From Gnetum montanum (lineage: Eukaryota; Streptophyta; Gnetopsida; Gnetales; Gnetaceae), in NCBI GenBank assembly GCA_015680685.1, contig MNCI01021399.1:771873-835872 (forward strand): a DNA stretch of 64,000 nucleotides. Reading direction: 5' to 3'. The notes under the pieces were generated by a model. The model had not been told where the DNA came from and did no database searches. It was given only the letters and a program-made list of their open reading frames with translations. The number at the start of each line of letters is the position of its first letter. Positions within the stretch are counted from its first letter, which is position 1. A program made the position numbers and the translations under genes. Of the stretch, positions 1 to 12,329 are shown one piece after another.

Positions 1-1429
1 CAAGAATAGTATGAAAACATAAGAAGAGGGTGTTGAAGCTCATAAATTTGAAAAAATGAAGAAAATTTGATTTAGTGGATGAATAAAATGAAAGATTAAG
101 GAGCATGGAGCAGTATACTCAATGGAATATGCGAGAGATAGGATTGTAGCAATGTCAAAGATAGGGAACCTTAATTAACCAAGCTAAGAGCTATGCAAGT
201 GGATCCTCCCCATAGTAGGCTCATGTCCTTTTCGACCTTGCATAACCTCAATTGAAGAGTTTGTGGACCCCTCAGTTGATTGATGGTCATGAAAAGTTAA
301 GGACTAACTCGAAAGAATCTATGCAAGAATTCCAACACATCAGACAAAGACATAGAGCATAACATAGAACTTGGTAGTGAGGTAAGTTATGGTAGCATGG
401 ATGGATGATAGAGAAGGTGGAATGGAGTTCCAAATTAAGGTCATAAGATGTCCCTTGTAGAATTTGTGTTTAAAATGGCTTGAGAAGTTCTATCCTTAGT
501 CTAGACCAAAACCATCCACTTGTAGTGACTTTGCATTGCCACTCCAAGATCAATCCCCCCACTCAAGACACTAGAGTGCTTTGACAAAACAATCACTATT
601 TCACAAAGAGAAGAAAAGAGAAGTAGGAAGTGAGAGAGAGAGGACCTTAGTTAGAGGGGACTCTTAGGTAGAGGTGCATGCTATTCGAGTCTCATAACTA
701 GTGCTTGTATATTGTTTATTTGTCCAAGGGGTGTGCTTTAAATTTCCATTGTTTTTTTTTCTTTTTGTAATGGGAACCACACCATGCGAGGACTTACTTA
801 TGTCAAATTAGTGTTCTTTGAATTCCCATAATGTTTTTTCTTTCTTGGATGGGAACCACACTATGCAATGACATTATTTGACTTCCTATTAGTGGGTGGT
901 ATGGAATGGTAAGAAGTTCATGAACACACTCAAGCACTCAAGAAACTAGAAGAGTAAAAAGAGTATTGAGTCCCTTTGAAGTCACATCCTTTACAAACCT
1001 TTGGATCCTTCCTAATTTTGGAACTACCAAGGTCATTGATTGATTAAAACTTTGTTTAATGGAAAGGGACCTTAAATTCCTAGAACAAGGAAAACCATAG
1101 AGTTTTTTAGATGAGCAGATGTCATGGACTTACTGCCTGTTCCATGAAAAATAAACCATGTCAAAGTCATCAGACATCAGAATTCAAAAATAAAAACTAG
1201 ACATCGACAATCATAACATTAAGCATAGACCATCATTAGTAAATAATAATAGCGACAAAGCACTCTTTATTAGAAAAAATTAGAAAATATCATACTTGAA
1301 TAAAACAAAAATAAAATAAAATATATAAGAAAGTGTAAAATAGTCAAGAAGGTTCAAAGGTACTAAAGATGGTGTAAAATTAGAAAAATCCAAAAACATG
1401 AAAAAAAAAGTTAGAAAAACTAAGGAGCC
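1..1429 (-). other. Noncoding region downstream of pol in D1
   Basis: No coding capacity is visible. The stretch from about 1430 to 1270 is T-rich in the sense direction and matches the last 40 bases of the window in D2. Positions around 190-260 and 970-1030 resemble the noncoding region of element A at about 13160-13250 and 13870-13930, for instance the shared phrase around 'gatcctcccca'. It is therefore the internal spacer between pol and the 3' ORF of this family. Confidence 0.6.
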
Positions 1430-4250
1430 AATTTGATGCTTAACTGCTACTATAATATATTCCTTTTCATTAGACATGGGTGTGATGGGACCCATGAAAT
1501 CAACACCACAAATGCCAAAGGCTCTTGTGGTTGAATCCATCATATAGGACCTTCCATGAGATTTTTCATCCCCCCATCTTGTTGACAACATTCACAAGAA
1601 TTAACAAACTGGTGGGAATTCTTAAAGATTGTAGGCCAATAGTATCTTGCCATCAGAATATTTATGGCTATGCATCTCCCTACATAGTGACTTCCACAAG
1701 GCCCTTCATGAGCATCCTAAATAATGTGCAATTGATCTTCATTAGGGACACACCAATGAATTAGGCCATTGGCACACACCTTGTAGAGGTGTCTATTGAT
1801 TTTCATGAAGTATTTGACCTGATGAAGAAATTGCTACTTTTTCCTAAAATTCAAGTCTTGTGGCATCTCCTTAGTGAGAAGATATGTGAGGATGCCATTA
1901 TACCATATTACTTTCACATGTGTTTGTTCACTTATTGCTCTTGTAAAGAGGAGTTTATCTAAAAACTAATTAAAGAGCAGGCTCTCCTCCTCTTTATTGC
2001 CCCATCTTAAACAAGAGAGGTGGTCAGTGATCACATTCTTGGTTCCTTTTTGATCTACCATAGTAAGATCAAATTCCTGCAAGATCACTAGCCACCATAT
2101 AACATGAGGGCTCATCATCAGCTTGTTCATGAGGAAGTGGATTGCATATACTTTGTAACCAAGCACATAAACCTGAACTTTTCTAGCAAGTACACCACTA
2201 CCATTAGTTCTTTCTCCATGGTGGCATAATTTAACTCTGCTCCCACAATGCTTTGACTCATGCAGTGGATGTAGTATGAACATTTCTTATCATCCAATTG
2301 CATGAACACTACTATCAAAGCATAGTTAGATGCATCTATCATGATATGAGAGGATCTGAACTAGTTTGGTGCTCATAGGATTGGTGTTTCTATGAGTTTC
2401 TCCTTTAATTGTTGGAATGCATGTTTACATTCCTTGGTCTAGATGAAAGGTGCATTTTTCTTTGTAAGCTCTACCAATGGCTTTGCGATCTTAAAGAAAT
2501 TCTCTATGAATCACCAGTAATAGCCAATGTGTCCAAGGAATGACCATACATCTTTAACAGTCTCTAGTTGATGTGTTATTCCTTGGATGACCCTTATCTT
2601 TTCTAGGTTTATCTCAATCTCTTTTTGTGAAATTCGATGCCCTAGCACAATGCCTTCTTGGACCATGAGATGGCTCTTTTTCTAGTTGAGCCATAGGTTT
2701 GTCTCTACACATCTATTTAGCACTTGCTCAAGTTAGTCTAAGGCTTGCTCGAATGTAGCTCCATAGGTGGAGAAGTCATCTATGAAAACTTCAACACCAC
2801 TACTAATCTATTATTGGAAGATACTAAGAAACAAGTGTTGAAATGTTGTAGAGACATTGCACAAACCAAATGACATCTTACAATATGCAAAAGTCTCCTA
2901 GGAACTCATGAATGTCATCTTGGCTTGATCTTTAGGTGCAATTTGGATTTGGTTATAGCCACTATAACCATCCAAGAAACTATAATAACAATGCCTAGAT
3001 ATGGTGTCTAACACTTGATCTACAAATAATAAAGGAAAGTGATCTTTAAATTTTTCCATATTCAACAGCCTAAAGTCAAAGCAAACTAGCCATTTGCCAC
3101 CCTTCTTTGGTACAATTACTAGTGGACTAACCCACTCACTATCTACAATTGGATAGATGAACCTTGCCTTGAGGAGTTGTTCTATTTTCTTCTTGATTAT
3201 TTACTTCAATTTGGGGTTTAGCTACCTCTACGACTACCTTCTAGGCTTCATGGCTGAGTCGGTGTAAATGCGATGCTAGCATATCCTTGGATTGATTCTT
3301 GTTAACTCTGGATATGACTAGGCAAAGGCTATTGACCATTTATTCACCACTTTCAACAACGTTTCTTTTTATTTAGAAGCAAGTTTGACATTAATTATTA
3401 CTAGTTTACCATTCTTTAAAAATGCATACTCCATTTCGACCTATAAAGTTTTTAGCTCTAAGGGTTCCTACTTGAAGTGATTAGGGATTTTCAACTCTCC
3501 CCAATAGGTGTCATCATCATCATTAGAAAGTTGGGAATGAACTTGTTTAATTTTGTCCATGCCTTCAATATATATACATGTTAGGCTCTTAATTGGCTCC
3601 ATGCATATTGTGCTGCTATTTGAGTTAGTGATCAACCAGTGGGCACCCTTCTATCTTGTGGCTGCTGCATATAGAAATCTTTGAATATTGATCTCTTGCA
3701 CATAGTAATTTCATGCTTTAATGTATGTGCTCTTGATTGACCAAATCTTTTGCATGCAATTGCACTTGTTATCACTGTACATGATTTATGGAATACGCCT
3801 CTTCTCAATTTTTCCTAGCTCATTTTCCTTGGATATTTCTAAACATAGGTTTCTTATTCCCATTATTGCATTGAAAATGCTTAACCAAGCTCTTCCCATA
3901 ATGATAGGGAAGTCACTTTTGTAGTTTTCCACCTTGATCATTAGAAAATCAATAGGATAGGACCACCCAAAAACTATGACCAAAAAACTATGATCACAAT
4001 GTCTTCTACTAATCCTAGAGGGATAATAATTAATTGATATGCTAATTCTAGATGAATGTTACTCTTCTTGAAAGGTGGTAGGTTCTAGGCCTTATACATG
4101 TCATGGGAGATGAGATTAACTCCAAAACCAAAGTTAAGAAGAGCCTTGCATGGATCTTGTCCAACGATGTGTAGATAAATGAGTGGACTTTCGAGGTCAG
4201 ATATTTTTGTAGGAAGATTGCCAACATTGATATAATAAAAAATAACATGA
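1430..4250 (-). pseudogene. Athila-type pol remnant of D1 (protease, RT, RNase H, truncated integrase)
   Basis: Read on the minus strand. The protease lies at about 4250-3780, where the catalytic triplet of ALLDFG in the sister copy has become NFG. The RT covers about 3300-2640, with FIDDFSTYG near 2790-2735 as the metal-binding site. RNase H follows at about 2480-1966 and contains LNYATMEKELMVVVY. The integrase begins with [11 protein letters not shown] (1591-1500) and then breaks off near 1440, before the second Asp and the Glu of the DDE triad. Many stops and frameshifts are present. In a live element this polyprotein would mature Gag, copy the RNA and insert the cDNA. The family call is firm; exact domain edges are approximate. 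Confidence 0.85.
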
Positions 4251-4299
4251 GTTAGCATCACAGTGTAGATCCTAGGTGATAGTTGGTTTGAAGGGCACT

Positions 4300-6721
4300 C
4301 AAAGGTATTTGATGCAAAGGATGAGGATGCTAGAGATGTAGGGCAATTAGCCAGACTAGATTATGAGGGCTGGAGAGGACTACTAGGCTAGAAGAAAGGT
4401 CTTTTCCTAGATTAATTATCTGAACCACTTAGCTGAAAAACCAGATGTAAGTGTATAGCCCTTGTAGCATTTTGCTATTGTGGCTGTGGAGGAATCTCAC
4501 CTTGCATGGATGGAGTAGGAGGTAACTAGGTTGAAGGTGGAGGTGTATGTGTAGAGGGATGCAGAGGATGGTATGGATACAAATATGGGTATTCCCCTTA
4601 AGTAGATGGTGAATATGTTCAATGGTAGTTTGGAGGGTAATAGTGATGCTAAAATGATGCATGACTTGTAGAACATCTAGGGGAGATGGGTTGCTAAACA
4701 TAGTACTCATATGGATCTGGTTATTGATAAGGGTACTACTGCCTTGGTGGTAGCATTCCCCACGATTATGATTGGTACCACTATTAGTATTTTTCATAAT
4801 ATTGTGGAGGAGTTCCACTTGGGAAATAAACTTTTTGCTATTTGTGGAACTACCTTAGACTACCTTGAGGGTGAGGCAATCATCTTGGAGCTTGCCTATG
4901 TGCTAGGTGAAGATTGAATGCATACACTATAGACTCTTGTAACTGTGACATCATACGGCAACATCCCTTTGAATGTTTGTGTTAATAGACATCACATTTA
5001 GTTTCATCATCAAAGTCAGACTCCACAACTTCCTCTACTACAACAGCTTTGCCATTACCTCTTTGGTAGGCATGTTCAACTTCTTTTCACCTCCCGTGAT
5101 TATGATCACTATTTTTCTCTTTGGATTCTTTAGCAATCTTCAAAGTAGTTTGAAATTTTTCATCCAAAGAGTCCAATTACTTGTCAACCTTTATTGAAAT
5201 AGTAGAAATAGACTTTTGAATGGGCAAGGTTTTCCTGTTCACCATTTTATCAAGTGGTGTTTCCTCCTAGTCACAAAATTAGACCTCTCATTTTCTGATG
5301 GAAGGGTTTCTATTATACTCTTCAATACTTTCCCTTTTTTGTAGCTCACCTTTTTCTTTTGTTACTAGCTTAATTAGCCTTTGGATATGATGAGTTCTTA
5401 ATTTAGACAATCTTCCTTGGGCATACACCCCAAGAGTTCTTCTTGTTTCTACTTTGAGCCCATCTATGATGTGGCAAAGTTGTTCCCTTTGAGAATAACC
5501 ATGGCCAGGGCATTGATGTAAGAATGAATAGTATTGGCCCATGGCAGCATCCAAGGGTTCATGTATTCCCTATTTCCAACCTTGGATTTGCCTTCTTAGA
5601 TTAGACACTCTAGAGTACATTTAGTATTTTTCATTGAATAACTCTAAAATGGTACTCCATCAATGAATAGATTTTGGTTCCAAAGATTGATACCAACTTT
5701 TAGCTTCCTTGATGATTTTCCTAGGAAATAGTTTGAGTTTTTGCCATTCATTCTCTATGTTTTGTAAGGTGCAGGCATCATGAAAAGCTTGTAGATGTGT
5801 CTGCAGATTAGAATTGTATACCCCCCCCTCAAATCTTGGAATATTATTCATATCTATGCACTTGATTTGACTATCCTTCATATGCCTAGTTGGGACTTTT
5901 ATTGCCTTTGCATTGTTGAGCATACTTCAAGTCACTAATAGAGGTTCATCATCATCACTGCGTCGATGATGGTTTCAATCACCCTTTTGATTTTGGTGGC
6001 CTTCATGGTCATTGTTATCTCATTGATCACCATCACCATGATTTTTGCAATGATGGTTTCCATGAGAATCGTTAGATGAAGAGGAATGTTCAGAATCAGA
6101 TGAATAGGAAGGTGGATTGCCACCACCACCATAGTGTTTGCCACCACTCTTATGCTTATTGCAATCACCATCCTTAGATCCCTTGCTATTTTGATGCTTG
6201 CCTAAGCCCCTACCTTGGTTGTTACTTTTTCTTGAACCTAATTTTTGAATAGTGGATCATAGGTTTAGGTTCACATCCTCGTTACTAGTTTCAAGGGGTG
6301 GAAAATCTTCATGTTGAGAACCTTTAGTAGGAGGATCCTCAGTGTCATCTTAATTTAGTAGGAATAAGGGATTGGTGTAATGTATCCCCTTTATAGCTTC
6401 ATGGAGTTTCTCTTGACGTTGATCTCATTTACGTTTTATTTTAGTGGGAGAGTAGTTTCGAGTATCATATCCATCCACAACATATTCTTTGTGAAGATCT
6501 ACTATGCCTAGCTTCTTAAGGGTTTTGAATAGCATCCTAGGCCTAGATTGATTGAGGGGCAAGATGACATTGCCCTCCATATCATGTCATCATAGCTGTT
6601 CATCGTGATGTAGGATGAAGGTGAAGTTCAAAACAAACTTATCTAGATGAGTGTATACCACATTGCACTATTGTGGGAGCAGTGGTTTGGTATCTTCGTG
6701 CTTGCGAGAAGAAGAAGACAT
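4300..6721 (-). pseudogene. Athila-type gag remnant of D1
   Basis: The likely ATG is at 6721-6719 on the minus strand, followed by a Ser-rich start. A Ser/Gly/His-rich linker lies at about 6170-5940. The core capsid domain spans 5923-5288, with IPRFEGG, HLQAFHDAC, WQKLKLFP and SWYQSLEP, then the second helical part with YYSFLHQCPGHGYS, and LCHIIDGL. A Pro/Gln-rich C-terminal tail runs to about 4430. A cysteine-poor remnant of a zinc knuckle lies near 4990-4950. An in-frame stop occurs within the first 20 codons and several more follow. A 20-base A run (6729-6748) lies just upstream of the ATG. Confidence 0.82.
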
Positions 6722-6866
6722 TTTGCAAAAAAAAAAAAAAAAAAAAAAGTTATCAGTGTTCTTTTATAATTCTATGTATAGTGGGAATGATATTGACCTT
6801 GAGGTTTGTACAATGATATTAATTATATTCACTTAAACCTAAATAGTGCACATTTCACAAAGAAAC

Positions 6867-6884
6867 TCCCTGATAATGGTGCCA
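6867..6884 (-). other. Primer binding site of D1, tRNA-Asp type
   Basis: On the minus strand this reads TGGCACCATTATCAGGGAG, one base after the LTR end. Plant tRNA-Asp ends in GGCAACGGCGCCA, so the site is its complement with two or three C-to-T changes. Confidence 0.85.
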
Positions 6885-6885
6885 A

Positions 6886-7807
6886 TGATGAGTGGTGAGG
6901 TACCCCTATACCCAATGATACAAATTACAAAGCGTTCATGTGTGATCCAATCAAATTCCATGGAATTTATTGTTTCCAATGCACTAGTTCTTTAGGAAGT
7001 GAATCTAGCCTTAAGGTCAATCATTGTCTTCCTAGTTACACTTGTAACATTCATTTTTATGGCTAAGTGTAATTAAGGCATCTAATTTTTATTATTTTGT
7101 GTTTTATGGTTTGGTGCTCAAAATGTGGATAAAAGGAATTTAATTAACTAAACTAAATTAACTAATTAACTAGCATTTAACTAATCCTAACATAAGAATC
7201 CAATCTCACTTTCTGTACATGTCTTGAACCCACGTATCCACTGTTGGATGACCAAGCACTACGCTACTAGGTGTAGCAAGCAATAATGCTACTAGGATTA
7301 CCAAGTGAATACATGTTATGCTCGAAGCAGTCATACTTATGTGCATAATCTATTTGGCATAATTGCTTCATTAATGTAATAATTGGAAAATAATTAATAA
7401 CTAATGGAAAACATTTAATAAAATTTTAAGAATATTAAATGCATAAATGAAATAGCTAAGTGCTACAAGGTTTATTAGAAAGCTCATCTTCATTGCTGCA
7501 CACACTATCATGCTTAGGTACAACAATGCTTGAATAAAGATTCGTACAATTAATGACTCTTTTTGTGGGCACTCGGGGGAAAAATTCTAACTTTCAAATG
7601 GAAAAAATGCAAGAGCTCTACTGCAACTACAATCTCCAATTGCCATAAATGCTGCTGCAAGCATGTATTTATAGTCAAAAATCAAAAAGACCGAGACTAC
7701 ATTGATATGGCCTTGTCAATGCATGGTAAGATGCATCAACTAGGCCTTGTCAACAAGGCCACATTGACAAGGCCTCATTGACATAGCCAACTGAATGCAA
7801 CTCATCA
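6886..7807 (-). repeat. 5' LTR of D1
   Basis: 922 bp with terminal TGATGA/TCATCA in the sense direction. The U3 (7807 to about 7660) holds inverted copies of a GGCCTTGTCAA-type motif immediately upstream of a TATA-like ACTATAAATAC (about 7665-7675). The other end abuts the primer site. It is similar throughout to the D2 LTR at 56748-57631. Confidence 0.85.
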
Positions 7808-8637
7808 AGTACTTATCGTGTCTATTTGATCTATCAAAATGACTATTCTTTTTGGCCTATATATGTGTTGATTCTAGTTTTACCATATATATAATAAAAC
7901 AAAATAGAAATAAAGGAACATTATATATTAGCTTTCATATTTGTTTATACATTTAACTACTTGAGTATAAATTAAATACTTAATACTGTGATTATTTTAG
8001 CATTCACAATGTGTTATAATTTCAATGTGTTGCTTAATCATAAGAATCATTAAACTATTTTTAGTTTTCTTGGACATAGTGATCTAAACACCATAAAACT
8101 TAACATGGTTTTGGAGCAAGATTTTGATGCCTAAATTTAGCAACATCATGAAAAATTTGGTAGTTAAGTGCATTTAATGCTAGGGTAAGTATAAAAATAA
8201 ACTATGTAAATTTCATTTTTACATTTCAAGAATATGAAGGAATTCTAGAGCTTTTTTTCTCAATAAATGATGATTATTCTAAGTTAATTTGTGATTAATT
8301 TAATGCTCTCACCTTCACACAAGCATTTGTAAGTTAAAAAAAATCATTCAATATCTCAAATCCATAGTTTTTTCTTAACCTATTATGTAGATATGTTTTT
8401 GTCATTTCAAAAAATTTCAATTGCTCAAATTCTTGAAAGTTATTATTTAAAATCATAATAAAATAATTAAAAAAATTTGAAATATACAAATTAAAGTGCA
8501 ATAGAATATAACTTTATTGTGTAGATATAAAGTTTCCTCTACAAGGAACATTAATGTAAAAAAATAACAATTGGCTTGTATCCCTTTACTCAGTGTTAGT
8601 GAAGTTAAGGAGCTAATGCCAAAACATAAAAAAATAT
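7808..8637. other. AT-rich spacer without a recognised feature
   Basis: I see no coding sequence, LTR end or RNA gene here. It separates the 5' LTR of D1 from the 3' LTR of A and may be older, unrecognisable repeat. Confidence 0.5.
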
Positions 8638-9416
8638 TGATGAGTGGCGAGGTACCCCTACACTCAACCATATGAATATGAGTGTTTCATGCACGATCCG
8701 TTCAAACTCCATAGACAGACTAGTTGTGGTATCAAGATAGTTATCCTTAGGTCGTAGTTCATTGTCTTCCCATCTAGACTAGTGTTAACTTTGTCACATA
8801 TGGTTTAGTTTAGAATGAGGTGTATGATGTGTTCCTATACTAACGCTACTCCTGGGTGTAATGGAAAAGGATATTAACTAAGCTAAGAGAGAGAGGGTGA
8901 GAGAGAATCTAAGCTAGCCTAAGTGCGATGAGCATCCATTCCTTGATCATCTGTACACATCTTGGACTTCGTGCATGACTACCATTGGGAACTAAGTGTA
9001 GATCCTAGGTACGTTACTAGGTTACAAAGTAGTCACACTTACATGCTCGTAATAAAGTTGTACTCATTCCTCGTTTAACAGGAGTTTAGGGTGAGAAGAG
9101 ATTAACTAAGAAAGTAGTAATTAACAATTATGTAAATAATTAAACTAAGTGAATGCTGCAATGATGAAGTAATCTCGATCATTATTTCCAGTCATGTGCA
9201 TGTCCAAGTACGTCACACTCGAATAAAGGTTCCGTACAATTACAATCACCACACTACGGGCATACACTAGGAGAGAACGGTTGAGAGAGAAATAAGAAAT
9301 AAAATCAAAACTTAACTCTAAATTGATTTACTTATGCCTATCAGAACTATCTACCTCTTATTTATAGATGAGGAGACAGGCTGCGATATCGTGGTGAACA
9401 AAATTATGACTAATCA
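8638..9416 (-). repeat. 3' LTR of element A
   Basis: 779 bp, starting TGATTA and ending TCATCA in the sense direction. It is preceded (sense) by the polypurine tract GTGGGGGTA at 9417-9425. The U3 has only one short GATATCG unit (about 9382-9391) where other copies have arrays, then a TATAAATAA box. It is the closest relative of the partial LTR at 17262-17676. Confidence 0.85.
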
Positions 9417-9597
9417 TACCCCCACGACTGAGTGAAAACTCGTCCTCGAGTTACAGTGAGAACAAGCTCCATTGATTACATAGTGGATAGGTATGAGATT
9501 ACTGGATGGTAAAAATGGATTTATGCCATAGTGTGGAATTAAGAAAAGATTGAGACATAACACAAAGAATGTGCCATAGCTAAAAAATTGGTGGAAC

Positions 9598-12320
9598 TCA
9601 TGTAGTACCTAGTTGCGGTGGCTCCTCCATAGGTGCTTTCCCCTTGTCTTGTGCTCCAAGTCTTGGGGCTTGTTGGCATTGAAGTATGGCCTGGAGTTTC
9701 TCCTCTTTGTTCTAGGGATCTTGTGCCATCCATGCTAATGTTCCAACATTTGATGGAGTCAACACCTCCCAAGAGCAGGGTAATTGCGGAAACATTTGAT
9801 TTGCCTCGACATACCAGGCTGCAAATACCTATCATTCCTCCTCATAGGCTTTGGCTTTGTCTCTGTACTCTTGAAAATCCACAAGCCATTGAGCCAAATC
9901 TATTGCAACACCTTTTTTGCCTTGGTAGCTTGTCTTTACCACCTGAAGTTTAGAATTTGCAATCTCCAATTTTTGCAATATCTTCTTATGTTCTGCAAAT
10001 TCTGTTTCATATTTGACATAGGTGGTAGCTACCTATTGCTTGAACTCTATTCTCGGGTGCCTTGCTATTAACATGGCAAGGTTGGCATACCACAAGTTTT
10101 CCAACTCCATGTATTCTATAAGATCTTGGATCTACAAGTTCTGGTTCTTAACTTCTGCCTGGTGGGCAAATGCATGTGTCCAATATGGCCCACTAGTTAG
10201 TGTGTTGAGCATTGATAGCATTAATGTGGGCTTTGGCCATATGGATCTCCTTCTCAAGGATCTGTTTGTACATCCCCACCTGGTATTGGAAGTGCTTCTT
10301 TATCTTCTCATTCCATTTAGCCTCATTTTTCCATGCACTTATTTCGATAGCTATCTTTTGATGGATTGCGCATACCTCCTTCATTGAGAGGGTTTGGTTC
10401 TCCCTGGCTAAACGACTCATGTCTTGGTTGACCTGGATGAATTACTCTTGTAACTGATGGAAATGTTCTTTGAGAACATTCTTTTGCTTCTCCACAGAGG
10501 TCAACCGAAGGTTGTCGACAACAAGCTACTTGTTTTCCTCCTATAAGGCTTTGAGTACCTTGATATGTGCATGAGTTTGCGCCTATGCTGTAGAGGCATC
10601 CCAAACTACCTTCTCTTTTTCTTTTACCACCTTATTATTCTTTGTTATTAGTTTGGTTAGTCTCTTAGTGTTGAAATTATCTAGCTGGTCTGCGAGGACA
10701 AATTGCAAGGGGTCCTGCTATGCTACTTGTAGGGCCATGAACTACTCTTGCAATTTCTGCACCTCTGCTTCAGCATGCTCAGCCCTCACTTCTATTAAGA
10801 CTAGCTTTCCCTTGGTGGAAATGAGGTCTGATTAAATTTTCGTAACATCTTGAGGGATGTCAAACAGGAACTTCATTATTTATCCTGTTTGTAGCAATCG
10901 ATCAAGCACATCCTCATGTTCCGTAGGAGTCATTGAGGTTCTGGCCAGGGTTTGAGCATCCCATGCTCTTGTGAGATCTACTGATGGCACAACAGGTACA
11001 CTGAATGATTCTTTAATGTGTTCTACCACCACTTCTGCAGATCCCATGACATCATGGTGTTGTATGACCACCACAGTGGCCCCTTCACCAGTTTCTAATT
11101 GCACTTGGAAAGATGCTGCATTTCCTAAGATCTGTTGTGATCAAGTACTTTCCTCTCCTCCTATATGAATAGACACTTCACCCCTTGTATGATCCAAAGA
11201 AACTATGGGCTGTATGGCATCATGAATGACGTGGAAGAGATTTGTGTCATCACAACTTCCCTAATTGACTGTCTTAGCGATGGCCCTTAGATGGCTCATC
11301 GATGCTCTGCAATCTTGCAGCGGTGATGGTTGAACTTGGTCTGTGCTAGGCCCTACTTCTTATTGTTGGCTGGGTCTTGCAGTTGGTCAAGCCATCTGTT
11401 CTTCTTCTTGTTATGGCCCTAGTGTCTCACTAGTGATTTTCCTTGCGGCTAGTGGCTTTAACAGTTTAGCATATGAAGCATTTTTGGCTTTTTGGAGGAC
11501 ATCATTAGTATATCCTCTGATACCAGCATGTTGGCACAACTTCCTGATAAGACAAGGAAAGGGTAAGGCAAGCTTCCCTGTCTTCCATTCCTCAAACCAC
11601 CTCAAGATCTTTGTAAGGTATAGATGAGGTAGGTTAGCGTTAACCTTTCCCATCAGTACTACACATCCTCTAGCTGCAAATGTTGAGATTCTTTTTAAGC
11701 CCTTCATGGGGAAGAGATGATACGTTCCAATTTTGAAATAGATCCATTCTTTCGTTGTCAACTCTCCAAATGTCTTATCCTTGCCATATGCCCTTTCCAA
11801 CCAAACTTGTTGCACATCGGGGTCTAAACGGGTCTTAGAAGTATGGAAGGTTTAATACTTCTAAAATGGCCTACTCGAAGAAATTGACTATCACACCACA
11901 AATATTGATGGTGGTGCCTTGTTCTCTATTGTGCAAGAATTGGTACATCTCCCCTAGGTACCAGGCACTGGTTTTAGAGAGGGTAGGCCATAAGGGAGAC
12001 CCTTTGAGGTGATCCCTAATAGCCTTAGGAGCAATCCTTGCAAAAGATTCAAAGTTTAATTCCATAATCACCATAGTGAATGTGGACCTTTCGTGGATAG
12101 GTTGAACACAATCTTGGGGCAATGTGAGATGTTGTCCCTATTCAAGCACTGCAGCAACTCCTCCTTCTGCCTACCCAAACTGTACAGTAGGAGGGTCCTC
12201 TTGATGAATGCTAAATGATTGTTCCTCCTGTTCTACATGTTGTCTGACAGGGACTTATTCCTTGCCTCTCCTAGGTCATTTACTTCCACCTTGAGTAGGA
12301 CCTTCCTGTTGTCCACGTTT
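9598..12320 (-). pseudogene. 3' ORF of element A (plant transposon-protein-like domain plus coiled coil), decayed
   Basis: Minus-strand remnant ending in EEPPQLGTT followed by a stop at 9598-9600. The N-terminal part (12122-11411) reads WYLGEMYQFLHN, then INICGVIVNF, then GLKRISTF and LALPFPCLIRKLCQHAGI. This pattern (aromatic start, a 'G-V-x-V-x-F' strand, then LPFPxLIxxLC) is what I know from the Pfam family 'putative plant transposon protein' (PF20167). The middle and C-terminal parts (about 11100-10000) are rich in Lys, Glu, Gln and Leu, for example SRLARENQTLSMKEVCAIHQ, and look like a long coiled coil. Stops and frameshifts are frequent. Its position downstream of the gag/pol slot matches the env-like third ORF of Athila elements, but I see no membrane protein features. 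Function unknown. Confidence 0.7.
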
Positions 12321-12329
12321 CGGAGACAA

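Larger units (their letters stand above)
1..7807 (-). mobile_element. Athila-type Ty3/gypsy LTR retrotransposon D1 (3' part outside window)
   Basis: Minus-strand element read from its 5' LTR (6886-7807) down to base 1. The order is LTR, tRNA-Asp primer site, gag, aspartic protease, RT, RNase H, integrase remnant and noncoding tail, as in Ty3/gypsy. The RT motif FIDDFSTYG, the integrase motif DFMGPITPM and the tRNA-Asp primer site point to the Athila branch. Every coding segment carries stops and frameshifts, so the copy is dead. The 3' LTR and any 3' ORF would lie before the window. D2 (56748 onward) is a closely related copy in the opposite orientation. Confidence 0.88.

Noticed and set aside
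9539-10387. Several ORFs of 95-121 codons on the plus strand
   Set aside because: They are shadows of the coiled-coil 3' ORF on the minus strand and are not conserved in B.
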